Part shown: one piece after another, positions 1 through 9,776 of the stretch
Layout: the number at the start of each line of letters is the position of its first letter
How positions within the stretch are numbered: the stretch's first letter is position 1
Assembly: GCA_016707205.1 (NCBI GenBank)
Contig: JADJHZ010000005.1
Location: 62,001-126,000, forward strand
Source: Haliscomenobacter sp.
GTDB taxonomy: Bacteria > Bacteroidota > Bacteroidia > Chitinophagales > Saprospiraceae
Reading direction: 5' to 3'
Length of the DNA stretch: 64,000 bases
Translations under genes and position numbers: made by a program
The notes under the pieces: generated by a model
Told to the model about the DNA's origin: nothing
Databases searched by the model: none
Seen by the model: only the letters and a program-made list of their open reading frames with translations

Positions 1-194
1 TGATTGAACCCGATGCCATTCAATATGGATTCTGGACCTGGGACAATGGCAACGTCCCCATGCAGAATTACCTGGGCTGGTTTTTGATCGCGCTTCCACT
101 CCAGTTGCTGCTTGGGGCGTGGATCGGTCGGGTGAAAAGTAATGTCGCGGCCGCGCTGTTTATCCTGCAAGGGTTGTTTTTTGCACTAATTTGA
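1..194 (+). CDS. carotenoid biosynthesis membrane protein, C-terminal fragment
   Basis: The gene enters from the left edge; the reading frame starts at base 3 and stops at TGA 192-194. The visible 63 residues contain FWTWDNGNVPMQNYLGWF followed by a hydrophobic helix. A W-x-x-N-x-P-x-x-NY-x-x-W pattern before the last membrane segment is known from the CruF/lycopene-cyclase-like carotenoid membrane proteins, and the crtZ gene 24 bp downstream supports that assignment. Whether it is a lycopene cyclase or a CruF-type hydratase cannot be decided from this end alone. Confidence 0.6.
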   Translation, partial: IEPDAIQYGFWTWDNGNVPMQNYLGWFLIALPLQLLLGAWIGRVKSNVAAALFILQGLFFALI

Positions 195-218
195 TTCCCT
201 TATTAAATTTATAATGCG

Positions 219-779
219 ATGCTTGGTGTCCTTTATATCCTGATTACCCTGGCGACTATCCTGGTCATGGAATTCGTTGCCTGGAGCGCTCACAAATACC
301 TGATGCACGGATGGCTGTGGGTGTGGCATGAAGACCATCACAAACCCCATTACGAAAAACACGGTTTTTTCGAGAAAAACGATCTGTTTTTCCTGGTATT
401 TGCTATCCCGAGCGCCATTTCCTACATGGTTGGCCTGGCAACGCCCCAACGGTGGTTGCTATTTGTAGGGATCGGCATTTCGATCTATGGATTGATCTAT
501 TTCCTCATCCACGACGTATACATCCACCGGCGCTTCAAGTGGTTTAAGCAGTTGGACTCCCCATATTCCAGAGCCATTCTGAGAGCCCATGGCAGCCATC
601 ATACCAAAACCGGCAAAGAAGACGGGGAAAGTTTCGGGTTATTGATCGTCCATCCCAAATATTTCCGTAGGAGGAAGGAGTGGGCTGGGGCAAAGCAGAT
701 GGAAAACCGCTCCGGAATGCAGAGGCCGCCCAAACTCGGGGGACCGGAATTGCTGGATGGGGCTGGGGCAAAACGGTAG
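219..779 (+). CDS. crtZ: beta-carotene hydroxylase CrtZ
   Basis: Membrane di-iron hydroxylase that adds 3-hydroxyl groups to beta-ionone rings (beta-carotene to zeaxanthin). The four histidine motifs of the fatty-acid-hydroxylase/CrtZ family are present in order: HKYLMH (about residue 25), HEDHH (38), HDVYIHRR (97) and HGSHH (124), between hydrophobic segments. The start 24 bp after the upstream carotenoid gene suggests co-transcription. The family normally ends shortly after the GLLIVHPKYF stretch; here about 35 extra polar residues follow, encoded by a stretch holding an imperfect direct repeat, so the natural stop may have been lost. Confidence 0.9.
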   Translation: MLGVLYILITLATILVMEFVAWSAHKYLMHGWLWVWHEDHHKPHYEKHGFFEKNDLFFLVFAIPSAISYMVGLATPQRWLLFVGIGISIYGLIYFLIHDVYIHRRFKWFKQLDSPYSRAILRAHGSHHTKTGKEDGESFGLLIVHPKYFRRRKEWAGAKQMENRSGMQRPPKLGGPELLDGAGAKR

Positions 780-797
780 TTGGAAACCGCTGTATTC
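681..797 (+). repeat. imperfect direct repeat at the 3' end of crtZ
   Basis: GGGCTGGGGCAAA followed by a TGGAAA(A)CCGCT segment occurs at about 681 and again at about 759, 78 bp apart. The first copy is inside the crtZ C-terminal extension and the second spans its stop codon. The repeat explains why the C-terminus departs from the family. Confidence 0.5.
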
Positions 798-844
798 TGG
801 GTTGACTTCCGTATCTTTCGCGATAAATCAGGTTTTACCTAGTC

Positions 845-1411
845 GTGGCATCCAACAATGAAAAACTTCTAGATACGGTAGGTCAGGCATTTCGGGCAGA
901 ATTGCCGGAATTGTCCTCTATGGATGAGTACCTGGACTTTCTCATTCCCAAGGTCCGCCCCTGGGGGGAAGACCTCCGGGAGGAAAAGCACTACATCAAC
1001 CGCGCCTGGCTGGAATTCCAGGACGACGACAAGTTTCACGACATCGTTCTTCATTTTTTCAACGAAGAAGGAGAATACCTCCGTTCTGAAAATGGAGACG
1101 TCAGCGCGGGGCACTGGAGGTATCTCGAAGCGGCCAATAAATTCCTGATTGATCACGGAGATACGGAATTGTACGACTTGGCGTATATGGATAAAAACTT
1201 CTTTATCCTTAAAAAACACGGAGAACAGGAGCGGTTTGGGAAAGCCAAGTACTTTGTGCTCGCTCATGAGCCGCTGGCGAAAAAGCTGGAGTGGAGAGAC
1301 CTGATGGACTTGCTGTACAATACCTTTCGCAGCAACAACCAGTTTTACTTTATCGTCGCGTTGATCGTTCTGTTTGCGATTGCCCTTATCCTGATTTTGT
1401 CTGTGGGATAA
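845..1411 (+). CDS. unknown protein with C-terminal membrane anchor
   Basis: A 188-residue protein of unrecognised family. The frame opens with GTG at 845; the first in-frame ATG is at about residue 26, so the start is uncertain. Residues 1-160 are soluble, acidic and rich in aromatic residues (e.g. DKFHDIVLHFFNEEGEYL, HWRYLEAANKFLI). Residues about 167-188 form one strongly hydrophobic helix at the very C-terminus, giving a tail-anchored topology with the bulk probably in the cytoplasm. It converges on the chloride channel gene with only two bases between the stops. Confidence 0.6.
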   Translation: MASNNEKLLDTVGQAFRAELPELSSMDEYLDFLIPKVRPWGEDLREEKHYINRAWLEFQDDDKFHDIVLHFFNEEGEYLRSENGDVSAGHWRYLEAANKFLIDHGDTELYDLAYMDKNFFILKKHGEQERFGKAKYFVLAHEPLAKKLEWRDLMDLLYNTFRSNNQFYFIVALIVLFAIALILILSVG

Positions 1412-1413
1412 TC

Positions 1414-3222
1414 CTATCCGAATCCTGTATTTAACCCTTGTAACGCTTCCCGGTAGCGGTTGAATACCGTAGACTTGGAAACAAACCCCAGGTATTTCCC
1501 GTCGGCCACAACGGGCAGGTTCCAGGCGCCGTGGGCTTCAAACAGGCGCATCACCCGATCCATCGAATCCGCTGCCTGGAGAACCGCCGGAGGCTGGTGC
1601 GCAAGATCCCGCACCATGACCCGGTTATAAAGTTCGGGATTAAACATTAGCTCGCGAACGTCATCCAGCAATACGATCCCTGCAAATCCCCCCTTCTCAT
1701 CAATTACGGGAAAGACGTTGCGTTTGGATTGGGCGATCACGTTCACCATTTCTCCCAGGTTATTGTCCAGGGAAAGGACGGAAAAATCAGTTTCCAACAT
1801 ATCGCTGAGCCGAAGGTTTTTCAAGATCACCAGATCCTGCTTATGGGGAGGAACCCAAAGTCCTTTGCGATGAAGCTCGCGGGTATGCATCGCAAAGGGT
1901 TCGAAATAGTAAGAAACAAAGTAGGATATAGCGGCGACCACCATCAGGGGGACGAAGAGGGAATAGCCTCCGGTAACTTCTGCAATAAGAAAGATACCGG
2001 TCAGGGGTGATTTAAACACCCCGCTCAGAATACCGGCCATAGCAACTCCGATATAGTTGTTTTCTTCCAAAATCACCCAGCCCAATTCGTTCACTCCATG
2101 AGCAAAAAGAAAGCCCAAAGTAGATCCGATAACCATACTTGGCGCAAAAATCCCGCCATTTCCCCCACTGTTAATGGTAACAGAAAACGCCACGATTTTA
2201 AGGAGCATGACCACGGCGACAAATCCAAGTACCACCCAGGTGTTGCGGGAATAATCATAAAATAAACTATGGCCCAGCACTTCCCGGAAGTCTCCCCGGA
2301 GTAACAAGTTTACGGTATCATACCCCTCTCCGAATAAGGGAGGGAAAAGAAAGATCAATCCTCCAAGAACAAGGCTGCCAACGGCAATTCGGACATAAGG
2401 TTTTTTAATTTTCTCCAGCACGTCGCGGGTCTTTGCGTTCATGCGCATCATGTAAACCGAGAGGAGTCCGCAAAGGGCGCCGAGAAGAATAAAAAAAGGC
2501 ACATCGGCAATAGTCCAGGAACTGGAAGGAAGGAAGAAAAGCTGTTCGTAGTACAAGGATCGGCCTACCACCGTTCCCGTAGCTGCCGCGATTAGCAGAG
2601 GAATAAACGATTCAATAGAAGCAACCCCGGGCAATAACACTTCGAAGGCAAACAGGACGCCCGCCACAGGGCTGTTGAAAATGGAAGCAATGCCTGCCGC
2701 AGCGCCGCACGCTAAAAACAAAGTTTCCTGGTTTCTTCCTGCGCGGAGTATCCTTGCCAGGTTAGCGCCAATAGCCGCACCCGTCCGGACAATAGGTGCT
2801 TCCATCCCCACAGAACCTCCAAAGCCTACGGTAAGCGAAGTCGTCACCACATGAGAATACATTTCATGGCGCGGGATATTAATCCGTTTGGAAGAAATAG
2901 CGTGGACCAAAGGAGAAAGGCCGGTAGAAAAAGGCTTGCGCAATATGCGCCGGAGATAAAAAGCAGTCACGGCTATGCCAACCCCAGGCAGGATAAAAAA
3001 ACCCAGGTTACCTCCTGATGGGTTATCGCCGTAAACCCAATCCCGCAGGCTATGCGTACTCCATTTCAGGATCACGGCGACTAACCCGGCAACGAGGCCA
3101 ATCGCCATGGCCACCACAATCTGATGGTTGCGCTGATGGAGGCGATCGGCGATCCATTGCCAGAACCTTCCGATCCGCTTGCGGTGCAGCCGGAACCAAA
3201 CTGGCCATTTTGAAAACGTCAT
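1414..3222 (-). CDS. ClC-type chloride channel/antiporter with CBS pair
   Basis: Inner-membrane anion channel or Cl-/H+ antiporter of the ClC family, 602 residues. Ten or more hydrophobic segments fill residues 35-440. The selectivity-filter regions are visible: GSVGMEAPIVRTG (about 135, containing the gating glutamate of the GxExP motif) and GGNGGIFAPSMVIGS (about 350, GxFxP motif). Two CBS domains follow (about 475-595) and probably gate the protein with adenine nucleotides. It starts 10 bp after sucD, so it is likely the last gene of the carA-eno-divIC-sucD transcript. The family call is firm; channel versus exchanger is not decided. Confidence 0.9.
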   Translation of the reverse strand: MTFSKWPVWFRLHRKRIGRFWQWIADRLHQRNHQIVVAMAIGLVAGLVAVILKWSTHSLRDWVYGDNPSGGNLGFFILPGVGIAVTAFYLRRILRKPFSTGLSPLVHAISSKRINIPRHEMYSHVVTTSLTVGFGGSVGMEAPIVRTGAAIGANLARILRAGRNQETLFLACGAAAGIASIFNSPVAGVLFAFEVLLPGVASIESFIPLLIAAATGTVVGRSLYYEQLFFLPSSSWTIADVPFFILLGALCGLLSVYMMRMNAKTRDVLEKIKKPYVRIAVGSLVLGGLIFLFPPLFGEGYDTVNLLLRGDFREVLGHSLFYDYSRNTWVVLGFVAVVMLLKIVAFSVTINSGGNGGIFAPSMVIGSTLGFLFAHGVNELGWVILEENNYIGVAMAGILSGVFKSPLTGIFLIAEVTGGYSLFVPLMVVAAISYFVSYYFEPFAMHTRELHRKGLWVPPHKQDLVILKNLRLSDMLETDFSVLSLDNNLGEMVNVIAQSKRNVFPVIDEKGGFAGIVLLDDVRELMFNPELYNRVMVRDLAHQPPAVLQAADSMDRVMRLFEAHGAWNLPVVADGKYLGFVSKSTVFNRYREALQGLNTGFG

Positions 3223-3232
3223 AAGTTTATCC

Positions 3233-4105
3233 CTATCCGCGCAGTACCCGGAACATGGTTTCCCCGATCTGCGCCGGGGAGTTCACTACATGGATGCCAC
3301 ATGCTTCCATGATGCGCATTTTGGCTGCAGCCGTATCATCTGCACCGCCAATTATCGCGCCGGCATGGCCCATTTTTCGGCCTTTAGGGGCGGTCTGCCC
3401 TGCAATAAACCCTACGACGGGCTTGGTTCCATGCGCTTGCACATACCGGGCTGCTTCCGCTTCCATCCCGCCGCCGATTTCGCCAATCATGATGATGCCT
3501 TCGGTTTCCGGGTCGTTCATGAGCAACTCAACCGCCTCTTTGGTCGTCGTGCCGACGATCGGGTCGCCGCCGATACCAATACAAGTAGACTGGCCCAGCC
3601 CGATACGGGTAATTTGATCGACGGCTTCGTAAGTAAGCGTCCCAGACCGGGAGACGATCCCGATGGTTCCTTTGCGATGAATAAAGCCGGGCATGATGCC
3701 GCACTTGGCTTCATCCGGGGTGATGACGCCTGGGCAGTTGGGCCCAATCAGACGGCAGTTGCGGTCGCTGATATACGATTTCACCTTGACCATGTCCTGA
3801 ACCGGAATGCCTTCCGTGATGCAAATGATAACCTTGATCCCGGCATCAGCGGCCTCCATAATCGCATCGGCAGCAAAAGCAGGCGGCACGAAAATCACAG
3901 AGGTATCGGCGCCGGCTTGTTCCACCGCGTGCTGAACGGTATTGAAAACCGGCCGGTCGAGGTGGAGCGTACCGCCTTTACCAGGAGTTACGCCGCCAAC
4001 AACGTTGGTACCGTACTCGATCATTTGCGTTGCATGGAAGGTACCCTCTTTCCCTGTATATCCCTGGACGATGATCCGGGAGTGTTTATTGACAAGAACT
4101 GACAT
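3233..4105 (-). CDS. sucD: succinyl-CoA synthetase alpha subunit
   Basis: Catalyses the substrate-level phosphorylation step of the TCA cycle (succinyl-CoA to succinate) with SucC, which is not in this window. The N-terminal CoA-binding fold carries GYTGKEGTFHATQM, and the phosphohistidine loop is GHAGAIIGG near residue 245. The length of 290 is normal. A TACTTTCG sequence resembling a -7 box lies only three bases upstream of the ATG. It follows divIC by 29 bp and precedes the ClC gene by 10 bp. Confidence 0.95.
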   Translation of the reverse strand: MSVLVNKHSRIIVQGYTGKEGTFHATQMIEYGTNVVGGVTPGKGGTLHLDRPVFNTVQHAVEQAGADTSVIFVPPAFAADAIMEAADAGIKVIICITEGIPVQDMVKVKSYISDRNCRLIGPNCPGVITPDEAKCGIMPGFIHRKGTIGIVSRSGTLTYEAVDQITRIGLGQSTCIGIGGDPIVGTTTKEAVELLMNDPETEGIIMIGEIGGGMEAEAARYVQAHGTKPVVGFIAGQTAPKGRKMGHAGAIIGGADDTAAAKMRIMEACGIHVVNSPAQIGETMFRVLRG

Positions 4106-4134
4106 GAGCGAAAGTAGTTTTTTGTATAGCTGAA

Positions 4135-4443
4135 TTAGTCCTTCTTTTCTTCGATAATAAAGACATCTTCCCCTTGTTTCTTCATATAGTAGCGCTCGCG
4201 GGCAAATTTTTCGCCGTTGGTCTGCAGGTTTTGCCGGTCGCGCTCCGCTTGTTCAATTTTTTCATGGTAATAAGCTTTTTCAGCCTCCAGCTTGTTGAGG
4301 GTTCGCTGCAGTCTCCACTGCGTTACCACGTCGTGCTTGTCAATAAAGACCATCCAAAAGAAGAAAAAGGCCAGCACGAGGAAGTATCGGTTTCGGAAGG
4401 GGAGCGGAATCAAATCCAGCAGAGGTTGAAAAAGCTTATACAT
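4135..4443 (-). CDS. FtsB/DivIC-family septum formation protein
   Basis: A 102-residue bitopic protein with a membrane segment at about residues 20-36 (RYFLVLAFFFFWMVFIDKHD) and a charged coiled coil from 43 to 90 (LNKLEAEKAYYHEKIEQAER). The end, with its FARERYYMKKQGEDVFII pattern, is typical of DivIC/FtsB. These proteins bridge FtsQ and FtsL in the divisome. The gene lies 22 bp after eno, a pairing also known from proteobacteria (eno-ftsB). Confidence 0.85.
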   Translation of the reverse strand: MYKLFQPLLDLIPLPFRNRYFLVLAFFFFWMVFIDKHDVVTQWRLQRTLNKLEAEKAYYHEKIEQAERDRQNLQTNGEKFARERYYMKKQGEDVFIIEEKKD

Positions 4444-4465
4444 TCCTTAGGGATTTTCCTCAAAG

Positions 4466-5758
<1,293 letters not shown>

Positions 5759-5792
5759 CGTGGTCCTGGTGTTTAAAAGTTTGGAAAGTAGT

Positions 5793-6902
5793 TTATTGCA
5801 TCAGATGGATGAACTGATCAAAAAGGTACCGGGCATCGTGGGGCCCAGGGGAGGATTCGGGGTGGTACTGCACCGAGAACGCTTTCTTGTTTTTCACCCG
5901 AATGCCCTCGATCGAATCGTCATTGAGGTTGACGTGGGTAATTTCAACCTCGTCCGCACGCGCCCTGACCGCGTTGGGGTCGACGCCGAAGCCGTGGTTT
6001 TGACTGGTAATCTCACAATGGCCAGTGATCACATTTTTTACCGGGTGGTTGATTCCCCGGTGGCCGTGGTGCATCTTGAAGGTCGGAATATCCATGGCCA
6101 AAGCCAGAAGTTGGTGCCCCAGGCAAATCCCGAACAACGGTTTGTCTTCCTTCAGAATCGCCTTGGCCGTATGGATCGCATAATCCATAGCCGCCGGGTC
6201 GCCGGGGCCGTTCGAGAGGAAGTAGCCATCGGGGCCGAACGCTTTCAATTCTTCCGGAGGCGTTTTAGCGGGAAAAACCTTGACAAAGCAACCGCGGGCG
6301 GTAAGACAGTCCAGAATATTTTGCTTAATCCCGAAATCGAGCGCGGCGACCTTATAGGGTGCGGAGGGGTCCCCGGCGGTATAGGCTTCCTGCGCGCTCA
6401 CTTTGGAGGCCAATTCAAGCCCCGCCATGGAAGGCACCCGGTTCAGTTGATCCTGGAGCGTTTCGATATCCGTGATTTCGGAAGAGATGATCGCGTTCAT
6501 AGCGCCTTTGCTGCGGATATGGCGCACGATGGCGCGGGTATCCACATCGGAGATACCGACGATCTGCTCTTCTTCGAAATAATCCTGAATCGAGAAATCG
6601 GCTTGATGACGGGAAAAGGGAACGGTAAAGTTTTTGCAGATCAACCCGGCAATTTTAATGGCCTTGGACTCCACCTCTTCCTTTTTGGCGCCGTAGTTGC
6701 CGATATGGGCGTTGGTGGCCACGAGCAATTGTCCAAAATAAGAAGGGTCGGTAAAAATTTCCTGATAGCCGGTCATTCCGGTGTTAAAGCAGATTTCGCC
6801 GGTCGTCGTACCGATCTTTCCGGCTGCTTTTCCGTGAAAAACCGTACCATCTTCCAGGAGAAGCACCGCAGGGGTGTACGTCAGATCATTTGTTTGCGGC
6901 AT
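5793..6902 (-). CDS. carA: carbamoyl-phosphate synthase small subunit
   Basis: Glutaminase subunit that feeds ammonia to CarB for arginine and pyrimidine synthesis. The N-terminal CPSase domain begins PAVLLLEDGTVFHGKA. The class-I amidotransferase domain has the nucleophile in GICLGHQLLALA and the His-Glu pair in QYHPESSPGPHD. The frame is open to a GTG at 6914, but the ATG at 6902 gives the usual N-terminus. carB is not adjacent. A TATCTTTG box at 6999-7006 is a likely promoter. carA directly after rplQ is an arrangement seen in other Bacteroidota. Confidence 0.95.
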   Translation of the reverse strand: MPQTNDLTYTPAVLLLEDGTVFHGKAAGKIGTTTGEICFNTGMTGYQEIFTDPSYFGQLLVATNAHIGNYGAKKEEVESKAIKIAGLICKNFTVPFSRHQADFSIQDYFEEEQIVGISDVDTRAIVRHIRSKGAMNAIISSEITDIETLQDQLNRVPSMAGLELASKVSAQEAYTAGDPSAPYKVAALDFGIKQNILDCLTARGCFVKVFPAKTPPEELKAFGPDGYFLSNGPGDPAAMDYAIHTAKAILKEDKPLFGICLGHQLLALAMDIPTFKMHHGHRGINHPVKNVITGHCEITSQNHGFGVDPNAVRARADEVEITHVNLNDDSIEGIRVKNKKAFSVQYHPESSPGPHDARYLFDQFIHLMQ

Positions 6903-6998
6903 GGGCCAATTCACAATTTGGGTCAGAAGAAAAACTCGCGGGAATCAAAGAACGCGGCCGGGAAAACAGCAGGATACACCGCGAGCCCAAAACCGGTG

Positions 6999-7006
6999 CA
7001 AAGATA
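6999..7006 (-). promoter_or_regulatory. -7 box upstream of carA
   Basis: The minus strand reads TATCTTTG, an exact match to the Bacteroidota TAnnTTTG -7 element, 97 bp upstream of the carA ATG. No clear TTG-type -33 element is visible at the right spacing, so this is supported by one box only. Confidence 0.45.
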
Positions 7007-7291
7007 GGATTAATCGAGAGAAATTCCGGAGGAAAATGGAAGGAGGAGGCAAATGTTTGAAAGAGCGCCGAATCAGATCGGTGATATTCAGCATCGTGCC
7101 CCCTTCGTTCAACTATTACCCCGTCTTCGGTTACAAAGTATGGTCACGACGTGGAGATGAAGCAGCTATACTTCGCGTTGCCAGGTTTTGTGCATGCCTT
7201 CGCGCGCACCCCAGCCTTCTAAAGGACCTCAATGCCAAAAACCGAACGGAGGATACCTGGCAATGCAGGGATGCTGCTATGAATCAAAAAC

Positions 7292-7324
7292 AAAAAGGGG
7301 GGCTTCCTGTCTTAGCCCCCTTTT
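7292..7324 (-). terminator. terminator after the alpha operon
   Basis: The arms GGGGGCT (7298-7304) and AGCCCCC (7314-7320) are extended by AAAA/TTTT pairs, giving a strong hairpin with a U-tract on the minus strand. It lies 21 bp after the rplQ stop and would end the ribosomal transcript. Being symmetrical, it could work in both directions. Confidence 0.8.
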
Positions 7325-7344
7325 GATTCTATTGCAACAGGCGC

Positions 7345-7914
7345 TTATTCTTTAACTTCTGCATCGGCGTCGGAAGCCTCGGCAGTTGGCTCGTCGGAAG
7401 CAGCCGGGGTATCTTCCACGGCCGGCGTTTCCTCTTCGACAGCAACTACCGGCGCCGTTTCAGCGGGCTTGGTTGTAGCCGCCACTTTGCCGCCGCGGCG
7501 TCCACGGCGTTTGGAAGCGGCCGTTTTTGCTCCTGCTTTATCCGTCTGATAAACATCATTGAAGTCGACGAACTCGATCATAGCCATTTCTGCACCGTCG
7601 CTTTTCCGGAAACCGGTTTTGATGACGCGTACATACCCCCCGGGGCGGTCGCCCACTTTTTCGCGAACCGTACTGAACAGTTCTTTGATGGAGTCTTTGT
7701 TTTGGAGGTAGCTAAAGACCACCCGGCGGTTGTGCGTGGTATCGTCTTTTGATTTGGTGACCATAGGCTCGATGTACTTGCGCAATTCGCGCGCTTTAGC
7801 CAAGGTCGTGGTGATGCGCTTGTGCTCGATCAGGGCGCTGGCCATATTGGCCATCAGCGCTTTCCGGTGGGCCGCCTTCCGGCCAAGAGGATTGACTTTG
7901 TTACCGTGATTCAT
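7345..7914 (-). CDS. rplQ: 50S ribosomal protein L17 with long acidic tail
   Basis: Residues 1-125 are a standard L17 (MNHGNKVNPLGRKAAHRKAL, then the GGYVRVIKTGFRKSDGAEMA region). After a basic linker SKRRGRRGGKVAA, a tail of about 45 residues consists of Ala, Glu, Pro, Asp and Thr (AVEEETPAVEDTPAASDEP). The total of 189 compares with about 120-130 in most bacteria. It is the last gene of the alpha operon and is followed by a terminator. Confidence 0.95.
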   Translation of the reverse strand: MNHGNKVNPLGRKAAHRKALMANMASALIEHKRITTTLAKARELRKYIEPMVTKSKDDTTHNRRVVFSYLQNKDSIKELFSTVREKVGDRPGGYVRVIKTGFRKSDGAEMAMIEFVDFNDVYQTDKAGAKTAASKRRGRRGGKVAATTKPAETAPVVAVEEETPAVEDTPAASDEPTAEASDADAEVKE

Positions 7915-8047
7915 GACGTATTAAAACAAACTTCGCAACACCGCGTCCGGGCCTTTTGGGCTATGGCTGCCCTTCCGGATGCTGGGTTATTGCAGGGTGA
8001 AATGATTCCGGCGGCTTAGCCACTATACGCTGCCGGAGAACGATCTA

Positions 8048-9046
8048 TTATTCTTCGTCGAGCTTGTATTTGGACAGGTCCATTCCGAAGGTAAGGCCTT
8101 TGTCCTGCAGAAGCTCTTCGATTTCTACCAAAGATTTTTTGCCGAAGTTTCTGAATTTCAGCAACTCGTGGGTATCGTACTGCACCAGTTCCGCCAGGGT
8201 ATTAATCTTGGCCGCTTTGAGGCAGTTATAGGCGCGAACCGACAGGTCGAGATCTTCCAGCGAGGTTTTCAGGAGCTTGCGCATGTGGAGGATATGCTCG
8301 TCCACAATGTTGTCTTCCCGGCTGGAAGCGTCGTCAAAGGTGATATTCTCGTCGGTGATCAGCATCAGGTGCTGAATCAGGATGCGGGAAGCCTCTTTGA
8401 TAGCCTCTTCCGGGTGGATGGTGCCATCGGTTTTCACTTCGATGGTCAATTTCTCGTAGTCGGTACGCTGACCTACCCGGGTATTTTCCAGGCGGTAAGC
8501 CACGTTTTTGATCGGGGTATAGATAGCGTCAACCGGAATCACGCCGATGGGCGCATCTTTGGGCAGGTTTTCGTCAGCGGGAACATACCCCCGGCCCTTG
8601 GAGATGGTCAGTTCGACTTCGAGGTTGACGAAAGGTTCCATCGTGCAGATATGGAGGTCGGGGTTCATGACGCGGAACACGTTGGTGTGCGCCTCGATGT
8701 CTTTAGCAAGGAATCCATCCTTGCCGGTAATCGTCAGGTAGATCTTGTCGGCGGCGTTGTCGTCGTCGGAGATCGTTTTTTTGAGCCGGACCTGCTTGAG
8801 GTTGAGGATAATCTCCACGACGTCTTCCACGACACCCTGGATGGTGGCAAATTCATGCTCCACCCCGGCAATGCGGACAGCAGAGATGGCATAGCCTTCC
8901 AGGGAAGAAAGGAGAATACGGCGCAGGGAGTTGCCAATAGTTTGGCCAAAGCCCGGTTCGAGGGGTTTAAATTCAAAAAGCCCTTCAAAATCGTTCGACT
9001 TTTGCATCACGATTTTATCAGGCTTCTGGAAATTGAGAATGCTCAT
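8048..9046 (-). CDS. rpoA: RNA polymerase alpha subunit
   Basis: Scaffold for RNA polymerase assembly and contact point for activators and UP elements. The N-terminal domain starts MSILNFQKPDKIVM and contains FEFKPLEPGFGQTIGNSLRR; the C-terminal domain (about 250-320) has LSVRAYNCLKAAKINTLAEL and FRNFGKKSLVEIEELL. The length of 332 is normal. It lies 94 bp after rpsD with a hairpin in the gap, and 133 bp before rplQ. Confidence 0.98.
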   Translation of the reverse strand: MSILNFQKPDKIVMQKSNDFEGLFEFKPLEPGFGQTIGNSLRRILLSSLEGYAISAVRIAGVEHEFATIQGVVEDVVEIILNLKQVRLKKTISDDDNAADKIYLTITGKDGFLAKDIEAHTNVFRVMNPDLHICTMEPFVNLEVELTISKGRGYVPADENLPKDAPIGVIPVDAIYTPIKNVAYRLENTRVGQRTDYEKLTIEVKTDGTIHPEEAIKEASRILIQHLMLITDENITFDDASSREDNIVDEHILHMRKLLKTSLEDLDLSVRAYNCLKAAKINTLAELVQYDTHELLKFRNFGKKSLVEIEELLQDKGLTFGMDLSKYKLDEE

Positions 9047-9106
9047 ATGCTGTTGATCTGGAATTGATGAGGAAAGAAGACAGCGGACCGAACAATCTAA
9101 GCGGAA

Positions 9107-9134
9107 ATACGCCCCGGTTGAAGCCGGGACGTAT
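9107..9134 (-). promoter_or_regulatory. hairpin between rpsD and rpoA
   Basis: The arms ATACGCCCCGG (9107-9117) and CCGGGACGTAT (9124-9134) pair with one mismatch around a 6-base loop. It has no U-tract on the minus strand, so it looks like a processing or attenuation structure rather than a full terminator. A regulatory role is inference. Confidence 0.4.
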
Positions 9135-9140
9135 CGTGTA

Positions 9141-9752
9141 TTATTTCGAATATAATTCGACGATCAGCTGTTCATTAATTTTTTCGGGAATCTGGTCGCG
9201 GGAAGGATATTCCAGGAACTTGCCTTCCATTTTGTCGAGGTTGAATTCTAACCAACCAAAGCGTCTGTTATCGTTTTTGGCATGCACGCTACCCTGGATG
9301 GCGACCAAACCCTGAGATTTTCCGCGAACGGACACCATGTCGCCCGGGCGCAAGGAGAAGGACGGGATATTCGTCAGCACGCCATTCACGACGATATGCT
9401 TGTGATTTACGAGCTGGCGGGCAGCGTCGCGGGTTGGTGCGATACCCAGTCGGAAAACCACGTTATCGAGGCGCGCTTCGAGCAATTGGAGCAAAACCTC
9501 ACCGGTAACGCCTTTCTTGCTGGTTGCACGTTCAAACGTTTTGCGGAACTGCCGCTCCAACACGCCGTAGGTGTACTTGGCCTTTTGCTTTTCCATAAGC
9601 TGCACGGCATAGTCGGAGCGCTGCTTGCGCTTGCGCGTCTGGCCGTGTTGGCCTGGAGGGAACTTGCGGCGTTCAAAGTACTTGTCGAAGCCATAGATTG
9701 CTTCTCCGAATGCTCTGGCCTTCTTTGTCTTTGGACCTGTGTATCTTGCCAT
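9141..9752 (-). CDS. rpsD: 30S ribosomal protein S4
   Basis: Primary 16S rRNA binder and a known translational regulator of alpha operons. It starts MARYTGPKTKKARAFGE, and the S4 RNA-binding domain covers about 95-160 (LEARLDNVVFRLGIAPTRDA, VNGVLTNIPSFSLRPGD). The protein contains no cysteine, so it is the zinc-free form. Length is 203; the gap to rpsK is 24 bp. Confidence 0.97.
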   Translation of the reverse strand: MARYTGPKTKKARAFGEAIYGFDKYFERRKFPPGQHGQTRKRKQRSDYAVQLMEKQKAKYTYGVLERQFRKTFERATSKKGVTGEVLLQLLEARLDNVVFRLGIAPTRDAARQLVNHKHIVVNGVLTNIPSFSLRPGDMVSVRGKSQGLVAIQGSVHAKNDNRRFGWLEFNLDKMEGKFLEYPSRDQIPEKINEQLIVELYSK

Positions 9753-9776
9753 TGTCCTGTTTCCTTTTTCTTTAGA

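Larger units (their letters stand above)
6903..7344. other. intergenic region between rplQ and carA
   Basis: About 440 bp without a credible gene. It holds the rplQ-side terminator at 7292-7324 and a -7-like box for carA at 6999-7006. The rest (about 7030-7290) shows no gene, repeat or recognisable riboswitch to the eye. Confidence 0.5.

Noticed and set aside
3179..4102. Long plus-strand frame opposite sucD
   Set aside because: It is the antisense shadow of a conserved gene; similar long shadows lie opposite eno, carA, fusA and the GltD-like gene and share no family features.
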